Part shown: positions 24,431 to 32,412 of the stretch, piece after piece
How the letters are laid out: the number at the start of each line of letters is the position of its first letter
How positions within the stretch are numbered: the first letter of the stretch is position 1
Assembly: GCA_023262255.1 (NCBI GenBank)
Contig: JALRBT010000007.1
Span: forward strand, 288-42,128
DNA length: 41,841 nucleotides
Source of the DNA: Ilumatobacteraceae bacterium
Lineage (GTDB): Bacteria; Actinomycetota; Acidimicrobiia; Acidimicrobiales; Ilumatobacteraceae
Direction: 5' to 3'
Made by a program: the position numbers and the translations under genes
Notes under the pieces: model-generated
The model's input: only the letters and a program-made list of their open reading frames with translations
The model's database searches: none
Told to the model about the DNA's origin: nothing

Positions 24431-25150
24431 CTATTCCCCTTCGACTCCGAGGTACACCTCGCGAACCGCTGGATCAGCCATCACGTGAGAAGGATTCCCG
24501 TCGGCGATTTTCTGACCGAAGCTCATGGCGATCAATCTCTCTGCGACTTTCATCAACGCATGCACTACGTGCTCGATCCACACAATCGTCATACCCGCGC
24601 GGTGAATCTGAGATACCTTTTCGACCAGCACATGGACTTCGGCTTCGGTCAGACCACCGGCTATCTCATCCAGCAACAAGACAGTCGGTTGGGATGCGAG
24701 CGCACGTGCAAGCTCAAGTCGTTTCCGATCCAGCAGGGTAAGGGAGCCTGCTACCGAATTGGCTTTGGCCAACAGGTCGGTCGTAACCAGACTTTCGACG
24801 GCAACATCCTCGTCATGCGAACGGTCGCCCACGCGACCGAATGTTGCTGCTGTTAACACATTTTCAAAAACCGTCAGTCCATCAAACGGTCTGGGAATCT
24901 GAGAAGCCTTTGCGATGCCGAGGCGACATCTGTGATTTGACGGCAACGCAGTGATGTTCTGCTGTTTAAACCACACCGAGCCCACGTCAGGCGTGACATC
25001 GCCCACTACCACATTGAGAAGTGTCGTCTTGCCCGCCCCATTCGGACCGACTATTCCGACAGCCTCCCCATTTTCGACCGAAAACGACATGCCTTCCAGC
25101 ACAGGACCAACGAACGTCTTGGAGACGTCTCGAACTTCGAGAACGGTCAC
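24431..25150 (-). CDS. livG: Liv-type ABC transporter ATP-binding protein (LivG-like)
   Basis: A 239-residue cytoplasmic ATPase. Walker A is GPNGAGKTT and Walker B is VLLLDEIAGGL. The ABC signature is degenerate, LTLLDRKRLELARAL, with no SGG, a variant I recall in some HAAT ATPases. The mate LivF has the full signature. GTG at 25150 and TTG at 25153 are both possible starts; no clear Shine-Dalgarno decides. Confidence 0.88.
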   Translation of the reverse strand: MTVLEVRDVSKTFVGPVLEGMSFSVENGEAVGIVGPNGAGKTTLLNVVVGDVTPDVGSVWFKQQNITALPSNHRCRLGIAKASQIPRPFDGLTVFENVLTAATFGRVGDRSHDEDVAVESLVTTDLLAKANSVAGSLTLLDRKRLELARALASQPTVLLLDEIAGGLTEAEVHVLVEKVSQIHRAGMTIVWIEHVVHALMKVAERLIAMSFGQKIADGNPSHVMADPAVREVYLGVEGE

Positions 25151-25189
25151 CAAGACGCTCGTGGACGCCTGTTCTACTTGTCGCTCGGT

Positions 25190-26518
25190 CTACAGCTCGA
25201 TGAGATCCATCGGGCCATCGGTGGTCAACGACGGAAGTTGCTCACTGGTACGAATCTTGAGTTCGTACGGGAAGCTCTCACCCTTGACCCATTGACCGCC
25301 CACGAGTGGTGTCTTCGTGACATGCGGAACTACCGAGTTACCCCAGTTCACCGCTCCCGCGACCGTCTGAAGGTTCGTCGCACTTATCGCGTCAAGCAGC
25401 GCCTTCTTGTCGTCTGCTCCGCCAGCTCGCTTGATCGCGTCAAGAGCCACCTCGAACAATGCGTGCACGTAGCCGATGGGCTGCGTCCACTGCTTGCCCG
25501 TCGATGCGGTATACGCCGCTGCGAGCTCGGCCGCCGATTGGCCCGTAAGACTCGAGGTGTACGGGTGTCGGTCGCTCCACCAGATTTCGGTCGAGATTCC
25601 GGCTGGATTTGAGTACGACTCGATGGCACCGGGAAAGAGAAGGGCCTTTCCAACGGTGACTACCTTCGGCGCAAAACCTTGCTGCTGAGCCTGCGCCCAG
25701 AAATTCGCGAAGTCCGGCGGTGGAAGGACACCGGTAACGATCTCGACGTTGCTCTCTTTGAACTTTGCAATTTGCGCCGAGTAGTCGTTTCCGCCAAGTG
25801 GGAATCGACCCGGATCCACCAAGTTGAATCCACCTGCCGCCAATGCGGGAGGGAAACCAACGTTCGGATCGCTCCAAGCATTGCCGTCTGGATCATCGGG
25901 CCAGAGTGCGCCGACCGTCGCTCCGGGAGCCGCATCGTTCCACATCGCCAGGAACACTTGTACGACGTCCTCCAGACCCCAGAAGAAGTGGTAGTTGTAT
26001 TCGGATGCCACTCCCGGTGTCACGTCCGGTCCGAGCTGACCACCAATTCCGAGGTAGTGCGGCTGCCATGGTGCATTGTTCGTAATGCATGGCATCTCGT
26101 TGTTCGTGCATTGCTGAACCACCGGCACGGTTGTGTCGGGAGTTCCTTCCGCCAAGATCAGCTGGCATCCTTCACCGATCAACTCTTGTACCGCAGTAGC
26201 AGCGGTATTGGAATTTGACTCGCTGTCTCGATCGAGAATCTCGATCGTCCAACCTTCGTAGCCGTTTGCCACAAGATTTCGAAGTTCGCCGATGACAAAC
26301 GCATCGGCCTCACCGAATGATGCCAGCGGTCCAGTCTGGGGCGTCACAAACCCGATTTTGACGGTTCCCTTCGAATCGCTCGAACCCTTGTCATCACTAC
26401 CGCATGCCGCGAGTAACCCTCCCGCACCTGCCGCCGCACCCGCCGCCATTGCTCCCTTGAGCAAGGAACGACGCGAGACAGCACCCTCGATTTCTGCTGA
26501 CACTTTCTTCCTCTTCAT
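25190..26518 (-). CDS. ABC transporter substrate-binding lipoprotein with Tat signal
   Basis: A 442-residue periplasmic-binding-type protein of the Leu/Ile/Val-binding (PBP type 1) family. The N-terminus has a twin-arginine signal (AVSRRSLLKG), an Ala/Gly-rich hydrophobic stretch and a lipobox LLAAC, so it is exported folded by Tat and lipid-anchored. The mature part begins KIGFVTPQTGPLASFGEAD, and DRDSESNSNTAATAVQELI follows as in this family. It captures the ligand for the Liv-type transporter downstream. The tatC gene at the left edge belongs to its export system. It is preceded by a 118-base gap holding an inverted repeat. Confidence 0.9.
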   Translation of the reverse strand: MKRKKVSAEIEGAVSRRSLLKGAMAAGAAAGAGGLLAACGSDDKGSSDSKGTVKIGFVTPQTGPLASFGEADAFVIGELRNLVANGYEGWTIEILDRDSESNSNTAATAVQELIGEGCQLILAEGTPDTTVPVVQQCTNNEMPCITNNAPWQPHYLGIGGQLGPDVTPGVASEYNYHFFWGLEDVVQVFLAMWNDAAPGATVGALWPDDPDGNAWSDPNVGFPPALAAGGFNLVDPGRFPLGGNDYSAQIAKFKESNVEIVTGVLPPPDFANFWAQAQQQGFAPKVVTVGKALLFPGAIESYSNPAGISTEIWWSDRHPYTSSLTGQSAAELAAAYTASTGKQWTQPIGYVHALFEVALDAIKRAGGADDKKALLDAISATNLQTVAGAVNWGNSVVPHVTKTPLVGGQWVKGESFPYELKIRTSEQLPSLTTDGPMDLIEL

Positions 26519-26609
26519 GGTTCCCCCATTGTTGATTTATGTTGTGGTTTAGGACTACTTCAATCTGTGACGATGGTAACTCACTTGGTTGCGCGCCACA
26601 AGGTTCGAT

Positions 26610-26626
26610 TGTTCGCACTCCGAACA
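26610..26626. promoter_or_regulatory. Inverted repeat TGTTCG-N5-CGAACA ahead of the transporter genes
   Basis: Perfect six-base arms (TGTTCG, CGAACA) separated by CACTC lie 92 bases upstream of the binding-protein start, in the only gap above 100 bases in the twelve-gene run. The pattern GTTCG-N5-CGAAC resembles the box in the hapC/iclR gap (GTTCG-N5-CGCAC). It may be a second site for the same IclR-type regulator and an internal promoter region. Confidence 0.4.
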
Positions 26627-26636
26627 TCCCGACATG

Positions 26637-27701
26637 TCATGGTCGCCCTCCCGCAAAGGCAGACTGCAGTAGCGCCTCAAGGAGTTCGGCTGTTACCGAC
26701 CGTGGATTGGACGAAATCTCGTTTACTGCGCGTTCCGCAGCCTCCTTCAGGTTCGAAGATTCGAGGCCCAATTGCTTGAGCGAGGTTGGGACGCCAGACC
26801 GCTTGGCAAGGTCCCACAGTGCACCCGCCTCGTCACCCCGTGAACAGCCCAAAGCTTCGCTCAGCTGCGCCATCTCACGCGGTAGTGCATCGGCATTGAA
26901 GGCCGTCGAATGCGGGAGGATAACAGAGTGCGTATCGGCGTGAGTCAGATTGAACGCGCCGCCCAACACATGACAGATCTTGTGGTGGAGACCGGTTGAC
27001 GTATCACCAAGCGTTATTCCTGCCAATGCCGCTCCGTACTGCAGACGCTCGCGTGCCGACACGTCTCGGGGATGTGCCATCACCGATGGAAGACTCTCAA
27101 CGATTGCACGAACACCTTCTAGTGCGATTGCTGAAGTTACGGGGTTGGCTCCCTTTGCAGAGAGTCCGTTCACGCAGTGTGCAAGAGCATTGAAGGCCGA
27201 TGCGCCAGTAACGTTCTTCGGCAGTTCGAGCGTCAGTTCAGCGTCGTAGATGGACACACGTGGAAGAACTTTGGGACTGCTCCCCGTCTGTTTGTGTCGG
27301 TTTCCCGTCACGCCGTAGATTGTTGTTTGTTCGCTTCCCGCATATGTCGTTGGAATTGCGATGATTGGTAGCTCGTGGGATAGCGCGATCGCCTTGGCCA
27401 GTCCGGTCGAAGAGCCCCCTCCAAACGTCAGCAAAGTGTCAGCTCCCACTCTCGTAACTTCCTCACGCGCGGAAGCTGCTAGGTCCTCCGGCACATGTTG
27501 TCGGACGTCGGTCCAGATATGGACGATTCGTGCCGCACAAGGAGCCACGATGTCCGTAACAACGCTGGCGCCATTCGGATCACTGATGACGAAGACCTTC
27601 TGAGATTCGAGTTCATTCAAGTACTGAACGAGGTCATGTCGCGTACCGACACCGAACACAAGCTTCCGTTCACGTTGCGTATAGACGAAGCTCGAGCTCA
27701 C
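26637..27701 (-). CDS. Maleylacetate reductase
   Basis: A 354-residue iron-containing-alcohol-dehydrogenase-fold enzyme that reduces maleylacetate to 3-oxoadipate with NAD(P)H. Family hallmarks are TFGGGSSTGLAKAIAL, IIAIPTTYAGSEQT and the His-rich metal region HHKICHVLGGAFNLTHADTH. The length is typical. It joins the hydroquinone branch and the hydroxyquinol branch, since both deliver maleylacetate. The GTG start overlaps the CoA-transferase B stop (GTGA), so they are coupled. Confidence 0.9.
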   Translation of the reverse strand: MSSSFVYTQRERKLVFGVGTRHDLVQYLNELESQKVFVISDPNGASVVTDIVAPCAARIVHIWTDVRQHVPEDLAASAREEVTRVGADTLLTFGGGSSTGLAKAIALSHELPIIAIPTTYAGSEQTTIYGVTGNRHKQTGSSPKVLPRVSIYDAELTLELPKNVTGASAFNALAHCVNGLSAKGANPVTSAIALEGVRAIVESLPSVMAHPRDVSARERLQYGAALAGITLGDTSTGLHHKICHVLGGAFNLTHADTHSVILPHSTAFNADALPREMAQLSEALGCSRGDEAGALWDLAKRSGVPTSLKQLGLESSNLKEAAERAVNEISSNPRSVTAELLEALLQSAFAGGRP

Positions 27702-28477
27702 GACGCCACTCCGCTACGTACTCGGTGCAGCATCTCCAGCTCCTCATCGGTCGCTTGCATGGTGCAGCCGAGATCGTCTGCGAATCTAAGTGCCCAACCG
27801 GTGTTATCGAGGCATTGCTCTCTGCTCACACCGGGATGCAAGCAGGTCATGACCAGTTCGCAGGTGCCTGGATCTGGCTCGAGTATGCCAAGATCCGTGA
27901 TGACGAGACCAGTACCTCCTCCAGTGAGTCCGAGCGTTTCTCTGTCTCCCGGGCCGTCACCAAATCCGACTGACGTTCGGAAATCGCATCGTTCAACGAA
28001 CGCCCGCCGAGTCTGTCTCATGACGACAACGACACGCCCTGCAGCAGCGGCGATCTCCGGAGCTCCACCCGCACCGGGCAGGCGAGTTTTTGGGGCATGG
28101 TACGAACCAATCACCGTCGAATTGATATTTCCGAGCCGATCAAGCTGCGCGCCTCCGAGGAATCCCACGTCAATACGTCCGGCTTGAAGCCAATAGGTGA
28201 AGATTTCTGGGACACTCACCACCGCATCAGCCGTATCGCCAAGTTCACCGTCCCCAATGGACAGCGGTAGTCGAGTTGGCTTGGAACCGATACAACCGGA
28301 CTCATAGATCAGCACCGGTGCAGGATCGTAGAGCTTTCGAGCCAAGTTTGCAGCCGTTGACGGCAGCCCGATCCCCACGAAGCATGTTGCCCTCCCAACG
28401 CGAGCCAGATCTCCAAGCGCGCGAGCAGCGTTCACGATCATCACGTCGTCCGCCGTCGGCTTACCGTCAGATGCCAC
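27698..28477 (-). CDS. CoA-transferase subunit B (3-oxoadipate:succinyl-CoA type)
   Basis: A 259-residue beta subunit of a family I CoA-transferase, glutaconate/3-oxoadipate (CatJ, IpdB) type. The catalytic Glu is likely in LIYESGCIG. Family landmarks include FVGIGLPSTAANLA, VGFLGGAQLDRLGNIN and VVVMRQTRRAFVERCDF. With subunit A it would move CoA from succinyl-CoA to 3-oxoadipate. It overlaps subunit A by 11 bases and maleylacetate reductase by four. The start is GTG. Confidence 0.87.
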   Translation of the reverse strand: MASDGKPTADDVMIVNAARALGDLARVGRATCFVGIGLPSTAANLARKLYDPAPVLIYESGCIGSKPTRLPLSIGDGELGDTADAVVSVPEIFTYWLQAGRIDVGFLGGAQLDRLGNINSTVIGSYHAPKTRLPGAGGAPEIAAAAGRVVVVMRQTRRAFVERCDFRTSVGFGDGPGDRETLGLTGGGTGLVITDLGILEPDPGTCELVMTCLHPGVSREQCLDNTGWALRFADDLGCTMQATDEELEMLHRVRSGVAS

Positions 28478-29336
28478 TGCGTCCTCCGCTCGCGGTCATT
28501 GAAATCGAGTCCAGGAACGCTGAGTGGTCGGGTGTTCCAATAACGTGTCTCTCGATCCATTGCTCGAAAGCGGCTCGATCGCTCGAAATCCGATCCCAAT
28601 CCCTGTAAAAGTCATTATCGCGATGGCTATACCCCATGGCGAAACTTGGGTGTGCACCGTTTGGGACGCACGCCACAGCAGACATGACCCAGGCCGGAAG
28701 TACGACGGCGCCCGGTACGGGCTCAAGGCGGTCGACGATTTCTTCGACCGTCGCAATCGCAACTTTTGCGGAGAGTATCGCCTCTTTTTGAATACCGATG
28801 ATTCCCCAAATCTGCACGTTGCCCTCCCTGTCGGCGCGTTGGGCGTGCACGATCGAGACGTCCGGATTGATGGCACGAACGGCAGCGAGCTTTTGACCGG
28901 TGAACGGACAATCAATTAATCGCACGTTCTCCGCGAATTGCAGGAGGTCGGTGCCGCGATAGCCGCGTAGCGTCCCGAACGGTAGTCCACTCGCACCTGC
29001 GCTGTATCTCGCGGCCATTCCGGCGTGGGAATGCTCTTCAATTTCAATCGCTCGAGGCCATGCGTTCTCTACGGCGTCACGAAACCGATGCAAGGAGCCA
29101 ACACCGGGATTACCACCCCACGAAAACGTCAACTTGCTTACGCGCCCTGCCCCAATCAACTGATCAAAAATCACATCAGGTGTCATTCGAACAACGTGCA
29201 GCTCGCGAATCTGTTGACGTATTATCTCGTGACCCGCAGCATGCGGAATAAGGTGAGTGAACCCCTCCATTGCAACTGTCATTCCGTTTCTGACGTACTC
29301 GGAAATTGCCCACCGGAGATCGACGATGATGCTCAC
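28467..29336 (-). CDS. CoA-transferase subunit A (3-oxoadipate:succinyl-CoA type)
   Basis: A 289-residue alpha subunit partner of the preceding gene product in the glutaconate/3-oxoadipate CoA-transferase family (GctA, CatI, IpdA type). Landmarks are GMTVAMEGFTHLIPHAA, KLTFSWGGNPGVGSLHRFRD and VSIVHAQRADREGNVQIWG. GTG at 29336 and TTG at 29345 are both possible starts; Shine-Dalgarno signals are weak. It follows the aldehyde dehydrogenase with a gap of ten bases or less. Confidence 0.87.
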   Translation of the reverse strand: MSIIVDLRWAISEYVRNGMTVAMEGFTHLIPHAAGHEIIRQQIRELHVVRMTPDVIFDQLIGAGRVSKLTFSWGGNPGVGSLHRFRDAVENAWPRAIEIEEHSHAGMAARYSAGASGLPFGTLRGYRGTDLLQFAENVRLIDCPFTGQKLAAVRAINPDVSIVHAQRADREGNVQIWGIIGIQKEAILSAKVAIATVEEIVDRLEPVPGAVVLPAWVMSAVACVPNGAHPSFAMGYSHRDNDFYRDWDRISSDRAAFEQWIERHVIGTPDHSAFLDSISMTASGGRSGI

Positions 29337-29345
29337 GGAAACCAA

Positions 29346-30818
29346 CTAGCTCGAGCGCGGATACCAAGGAGGGATGCTGGCGTCATAGTTGATCCACACA
29401 CTCTTTGGATCCGTGTACTGATGCAAGGCCTCGAATCCCATTTCGCGCCCGTACCCAGAGAGTCCAAAGCCTCCGAATGGTGAGCCTGGATGCACGCGCT
29501 TGTACGAATTCACCCATACCATGCCACTACGCATGTGCGCCGCAATCCTGTGTGCACGTGCCAGATTCTGCGTCCACAGACCACCTCCGAGTGCGTAATC
29601 GGTGGAATTCGCTATGTCGATAGCTTCTGCATCACTGGCAAACGTGCTTACCGTCACGACTGGACCGAAAACCTCTTCTTGACACACTCGGCTTCGAAAG
29701 TCAGGAACGCGTAATACCGTTGGTTCGATGAAGAAACCCCTCCCCAGCAGGGCGTCGGACGGTGCTTTCCCACCCGCGATGATCTCGGCGCCATCGTCCA
29801 CGGCAATCTTTATGTAACTGAGAACGCGATCCCGATGTATCGCCGACGTGAGCGGTCCCATTTCGGTCTGCGGATCGAGTGGATCTCCGAGCCGAATCGA
29901 ACGCGCGAGTTTCACGAAACGTTCCAAGAAGGTCTCTGCAATCGACTCATGGAGGATTAGTCGACTCCCCGCGATGCACGCTTGACCCTGATTGTGGAAT
30001 ATTGCCCATGCCGATCCATTGACTGCCGCCACCAGGTCTGCGTCTTCGAAAACGATGTTCGCGCCTTTTCCGCCAAGTTCGAGTTGAACACGTTTCAAGT
30101 TCGAAGCGGAGTATTCGACAATCCGCTTGCCGACCGCCGTGGAACCCGTAAATGCGATTTTTGCCACGTGCGGATGAGTGGCCAAACGCTCGCCAGCAGT
30201 ATTTCCGAAACCAGGGACCACATTTACTACGCCATCGGGAAAACCAACCTCTTTCATGAGCGCAGCGAGCCTCAGCGATGTAAGCGGCGTGATTTCACTC
30301 GGCTTCAACACTGCGGTATTACCTGCTGCCAGTGCAGGCCCGAGCTTCCAGCTACAGAACATCATCGGAAAGTTCCAAGGTACGACGGCCCCAACCACTC
30401 CGAGAGGTTCACGGACGACATAGTTCAAGAATCCCGTGTCAACCGGGATTACATCACCTTCCAGTTTGTCGGCTATGCCACCGAAGTAACGAAAGCATGC
30501 CGCAGTTCGTGGCACGTCAAGACCTCTTGAATCGCGAATGGGATGGCCGGTATTGAGAGATTCGAGTCGGGCGAATTCCTCAGAATTACTCTCGAGCGCA
30601 TCCGCGAGTCGAAGTAAGAGCTTTCCACGTTCCGAAGCAGGTACTGCTTTCCAGGTAGGAAATGCATCGGCTGCTGCCGCAACTGCAGCGTCTATGTCCT
30701 CGGCGCGGCCTTCCGCTATCTCGGTGAGCACCGAGCCGTCGAACGGATTTACGACGGGCAGCCGTTCCCCAGATAAGGAAGGGCGAAATGCCCCACCGAT
30801 GAACAGATCGTTGAGCAC
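29346..30818 (-). CDS. Aldehyde dehydrogenase, probable 4-hydroxymuconic-semialdehyde dehydrogenase
   Basis: A 490-residue NAD(P)-dependent aldehyde dehydrogenase. Rossmann loop residues are in AFTGSTAVGKRI, the general-base Glu in ELGGKGANIVF, and the catalytic Cys in NQGQACIAGSRL; ENPFGGFG-like HPGSPFGGFGLSGYGRE is near the end. Directly behind the two hydroquinone dioxygenase subunits it most likely oxidises 4-hydroxymuconic semialdehyde to maleylacetate. A GTG at 30818 (VLNDLFIGGAF) is the best start; no ATG lies nearby and the upstream open frame does not look like ALDH. Confidence 0.88.
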   Translation of the reverse strand: MLNDLFIGGAFRPSLSGERLPVVNPFDGSVLTEIAEGRAEDIDAAVAAAADAFPTWKAVPASERGKLLLRLADALESNSEEFARLESLNTGHPIRDSRGLDVPRTAACFRYFGGIADKLEGDVIPVDTGFLNYVVREPLGVVGAVVPWNFPMMFCSWKLGPALAAGNTAVLKPSEITPLTSLRLAALMKEVGFPDGVVNVVPGFGNTAGERLATHPHVAKIAFTGSTAVGKRIVEYSASNLKRVQLELGGKGANIVFEDADLVAAVNGSAWAIFHNQGQACIAGSRLILHESIAETFLERFVKLARSIRLGDPLDPQTEMGPLTSAIHRDRVLSYIKIAVDDGAEIIAGGKAPSDALLGRGFFIEPTVLRVPDFRSRVCQEEVFGPVVTVSTFASDAEAIDIANSTDYALGGGLWTQNLARAHRIAAHMRSGMVWVNSYKRVHPGSPFGGFGLSGYGREMGFEALHQYTDPKSVWINYDASIPPWYPRSS

Positions 30819-30837
30819 GCGTGTCGGCAGTCGATTC

Positions 30838-31821
30838 CTAGAAGTTGACTGGATAGGTCGGGGCTTTCCCGCTTGCGATGAGTGCGGGAAGGTCGGCCGA
30901 ATTGTTCTCCCAAACAAGCAACATCGATCGCTTCGGGCTGTAACCCTGATGGCGAATATCTGCCGGCATTGCGGCCACATCACCTGCCTTCATGATGACT
31001 TTTGCACGTGGACTGCCCGAATCGCGATCTTGGACGTCCCATGAGATGAAATCGCTCAATTGAATGAACCATTCCACGCGGTCGTTTCCGTGAACTATCG
31101 GCAAAATGTATTCCTCCGTGGTCGGACAGTAGAGACTCTCCTTCACGACGCTGACCACCGAAGGATTCCATGTCACATCGGACCGTGAAAGATAGGCGAA
31201 CAAGTTGAAGGCGGCAATCTCCGATTCATATCCAGGTTCAACGTGCACCTCAGGCTCGTCCTGCGGAACGTCCGCAAACATTCGATTTATGGGATACCCA
31301 CTCTCGTCACTTCGAATTCGCTCATCACCCTTCACCCCGACCATCCGATTAGCGGCCACCCGCTGTCGCGTAACAGCCTTGGTATTGTCACCGTTCTTCA
31401 CTCCCCAGGGGGCATCGGTCTCCGCAGGGCTTGCAAATGGGTCGAAGCCGGCATTCGTCCAGTCATCGAGCATTGCGCGAAACGTTCCACCAATTTCTTC
31501 GCTCGGGAAATTCTCGAGATGGTCAAGTTCTGCCGTCCGATAGGCCTCATTGAACCTCCCGGCAAACAAATCGACGTTGCCGTAGTGGTTGATCGTGCCA
31601 ATTACGTCGTCGAAATTGACCGTGCCGTAAAAGAAGTTCCAGGCACAGTCGCGTTGAAGGGCGCGCAAAAACACATCGACACTAATCAGATGAGTTCCAG
31701 TCGGCCAGGTCACGTGAACGAAAAACTCGTCGCGACGGAACTGGAAGCCGCCCAATTCAAATGATTTGTATCCGTGCTCGTTCGCCGGACCTGACTTCAC
31801 GGTGGTTTCTGTGGTGCTCAT
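30838..31821 (-). CDS. hapD: Hydroquinone 1,2-dioxygenase, large (catalytic) subunit
   Basis: A 327-residue cupin-fold Fe(II) ring-cleaving enzyme of the two-subunit hydroquinone dioxygenase type (HapCD, PnpCD). Probable iron ligands are H244, N246 and E250 (in VHGNDRVEW) and H291 (in DIRHQGYSP). The spacing is the same as the ligand set I recall for the Pseudomonas PnpCD structure (256, 258, 262, 303), each minus 12. The product from hydroquinone would be 4-hydroxymuconic semialdehyde. AGGAG lies just before the ATG. Gentisate dioxygenase is unlikely because of length, partner subunit and neighbours. Confidence 0.88.
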   Translation of the reverse strand: MSTTETTVKSGPANEHGYKSFELGGFQFRRDEFFVHVTWPTGTHLISVDVFLRALQRDCAWNFFYGTVNFDDVIGTINHYGNVDLFAGRFNEAYRTAELDHLENFPSEEIGGTFRAMLDDWTNAGFDPFASPAETDAPWGVKNGDNTKAVTRQRVAANRMVGVKGDERIRSDESGYPINRMFADVPQDEPEVHVEPGYESEIAAFNLFAYLSRSDVTWNPSVVSVVKESLYCPTTEEYILPIVHGNDRVEWFIQLSDFISWDVQDRDSGSPRAKVIMKAGDVAAMPADIRHQGYSPKRSMLLVWENNSADLPALIASGKAPTYPVNF

Positions 31822-31861
31822 GGTTGGCTCCTGTTCTTACTGACTCTCGCTGAAAGTTCAC

Positions 31862-32356
31862 TCATGACAAACAGATACTGGCCCAACGTTGCTTGGTCAA
31901 CGGACCCAGGATGGTCTGTTGCAGAAGCACGCTCGTTTTCGTTGCCGAATAACGATAGGCGCTGTGCTTCGGAAGAAGCGCCTGGTGCCCACGACGCAGC
32001 AGAACATTCCCCATTGGGTTTCCCGACGGCACACCAGCGACAGATTGGCTGCCGTCAGTACCGACTTTGTGAATGGTCTCGTCAGGTTTCACGAACTCGA
32101 CTCGGACTTCACCGTCCATACACAGAACGGTCTCGTCGTGATCACAGACGTACCAACCGCTCTCACCTTCGGCACGAATAACTTCGAGTACATACTGTTG
32201 ATTCAGTGCAACTGCCACTTTTTCGTAAGCTTTGGACTTGCTCGCCACCTCAAAGACGTTTGAAAACGCGTAGTGCTTCGGATCATCATCGATAATTTCG
32301 ATACGACCCTTCTCGAACGAGTCAAGCGACCCGAAGACCGTTTTATATCCCGTCAT
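31862..32356 (-). CDS. hapC: Hydroquinone 1,2-dioxygenase, small subunit
   Basis: A 164-residue cupin-like subunit, matching the roughly 18-kDa partner of HapD. Seen are AVALNQQYVLEVIRAEG, GWYVCDHDETVLCMDGEV and LLRRGHQALLPKHSAYRY. The small subunit supports the catalytic one and is thought not to hold the iron itself. It is the first gene of the twelve-gene operon. GAGGTC lies just before the ATG, and only 56 bases separate it from the divergent IclR gene. Confidence 0.87.
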   Translation of the reverse strand: MTGYKTVFGSLDSFEKGRIEIIDDDPKHYAFSNVFEVASKSKAYEKVAVALNQQYVLEVIRAEGESGWYVCDHDETVLCMDGEVRVEFVKPDETIHKVGTDGSQSVAGVPSGNPMGNVLLRRGHQALLPKHSAYRYSATKTSVLLQQTILGPLTKQRWASICLS

Positions 32357-32371
32357 TCTGACCTCATTTGT

Positions 32372-32386
32372 GTGCGCATTGCGAAC
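32372..32386 (-). promoter_or_regulatory. PcaR-box-like operator between hapC and the IclR gene
   Basis: Read on the minus strand the 15 bases are GTTCGCAATGCGCAC. The arms equal those of the Pseudomonas PcaR box as I recall it (GTTCG-N5-CGCAC). It lies 16 bases upstream of the hapC ATG. Regulation of hapC by the divergent IclR protein is the likely meaning. Confidence 0.45.
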
Positions 32387-32390
32387 AGTT

Positions 32391-32409
32391 GTACGCTCTC
32401 GGAACGTAC
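32391..32409. promoter_or_regulatory. Inverted repeat overlapping likely promoters of hapC and iclR
   Basis: GTACG-N9-CGTAC lies between the PcaR-like box and the IclR ATG at 32413. On the minus strand it includes TACGTT and on the plus strand TACGCT, both fitting TANNNT -10 elements. It may be a second operator for autoregulation. Confidence 0.3.
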
Positions 32410-32412
32410 TCT

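Noticed and set aside
30819-30983. N-terminal extension of the aldehyde dehydrogenase
   Set aside because: It overlaps the hapD coding region and does not resemble ALDH; GTG 30818 gives the usual length.
30838-31821. Gentisate or homogentisate dioxygenase as identity of the large cupin
   Set aside because: The HxNxxxE plus late His ligand set, the small partner subunit and the downstream ALDH and maleylacetate reductase fit hydroquinone dioxygenase better.
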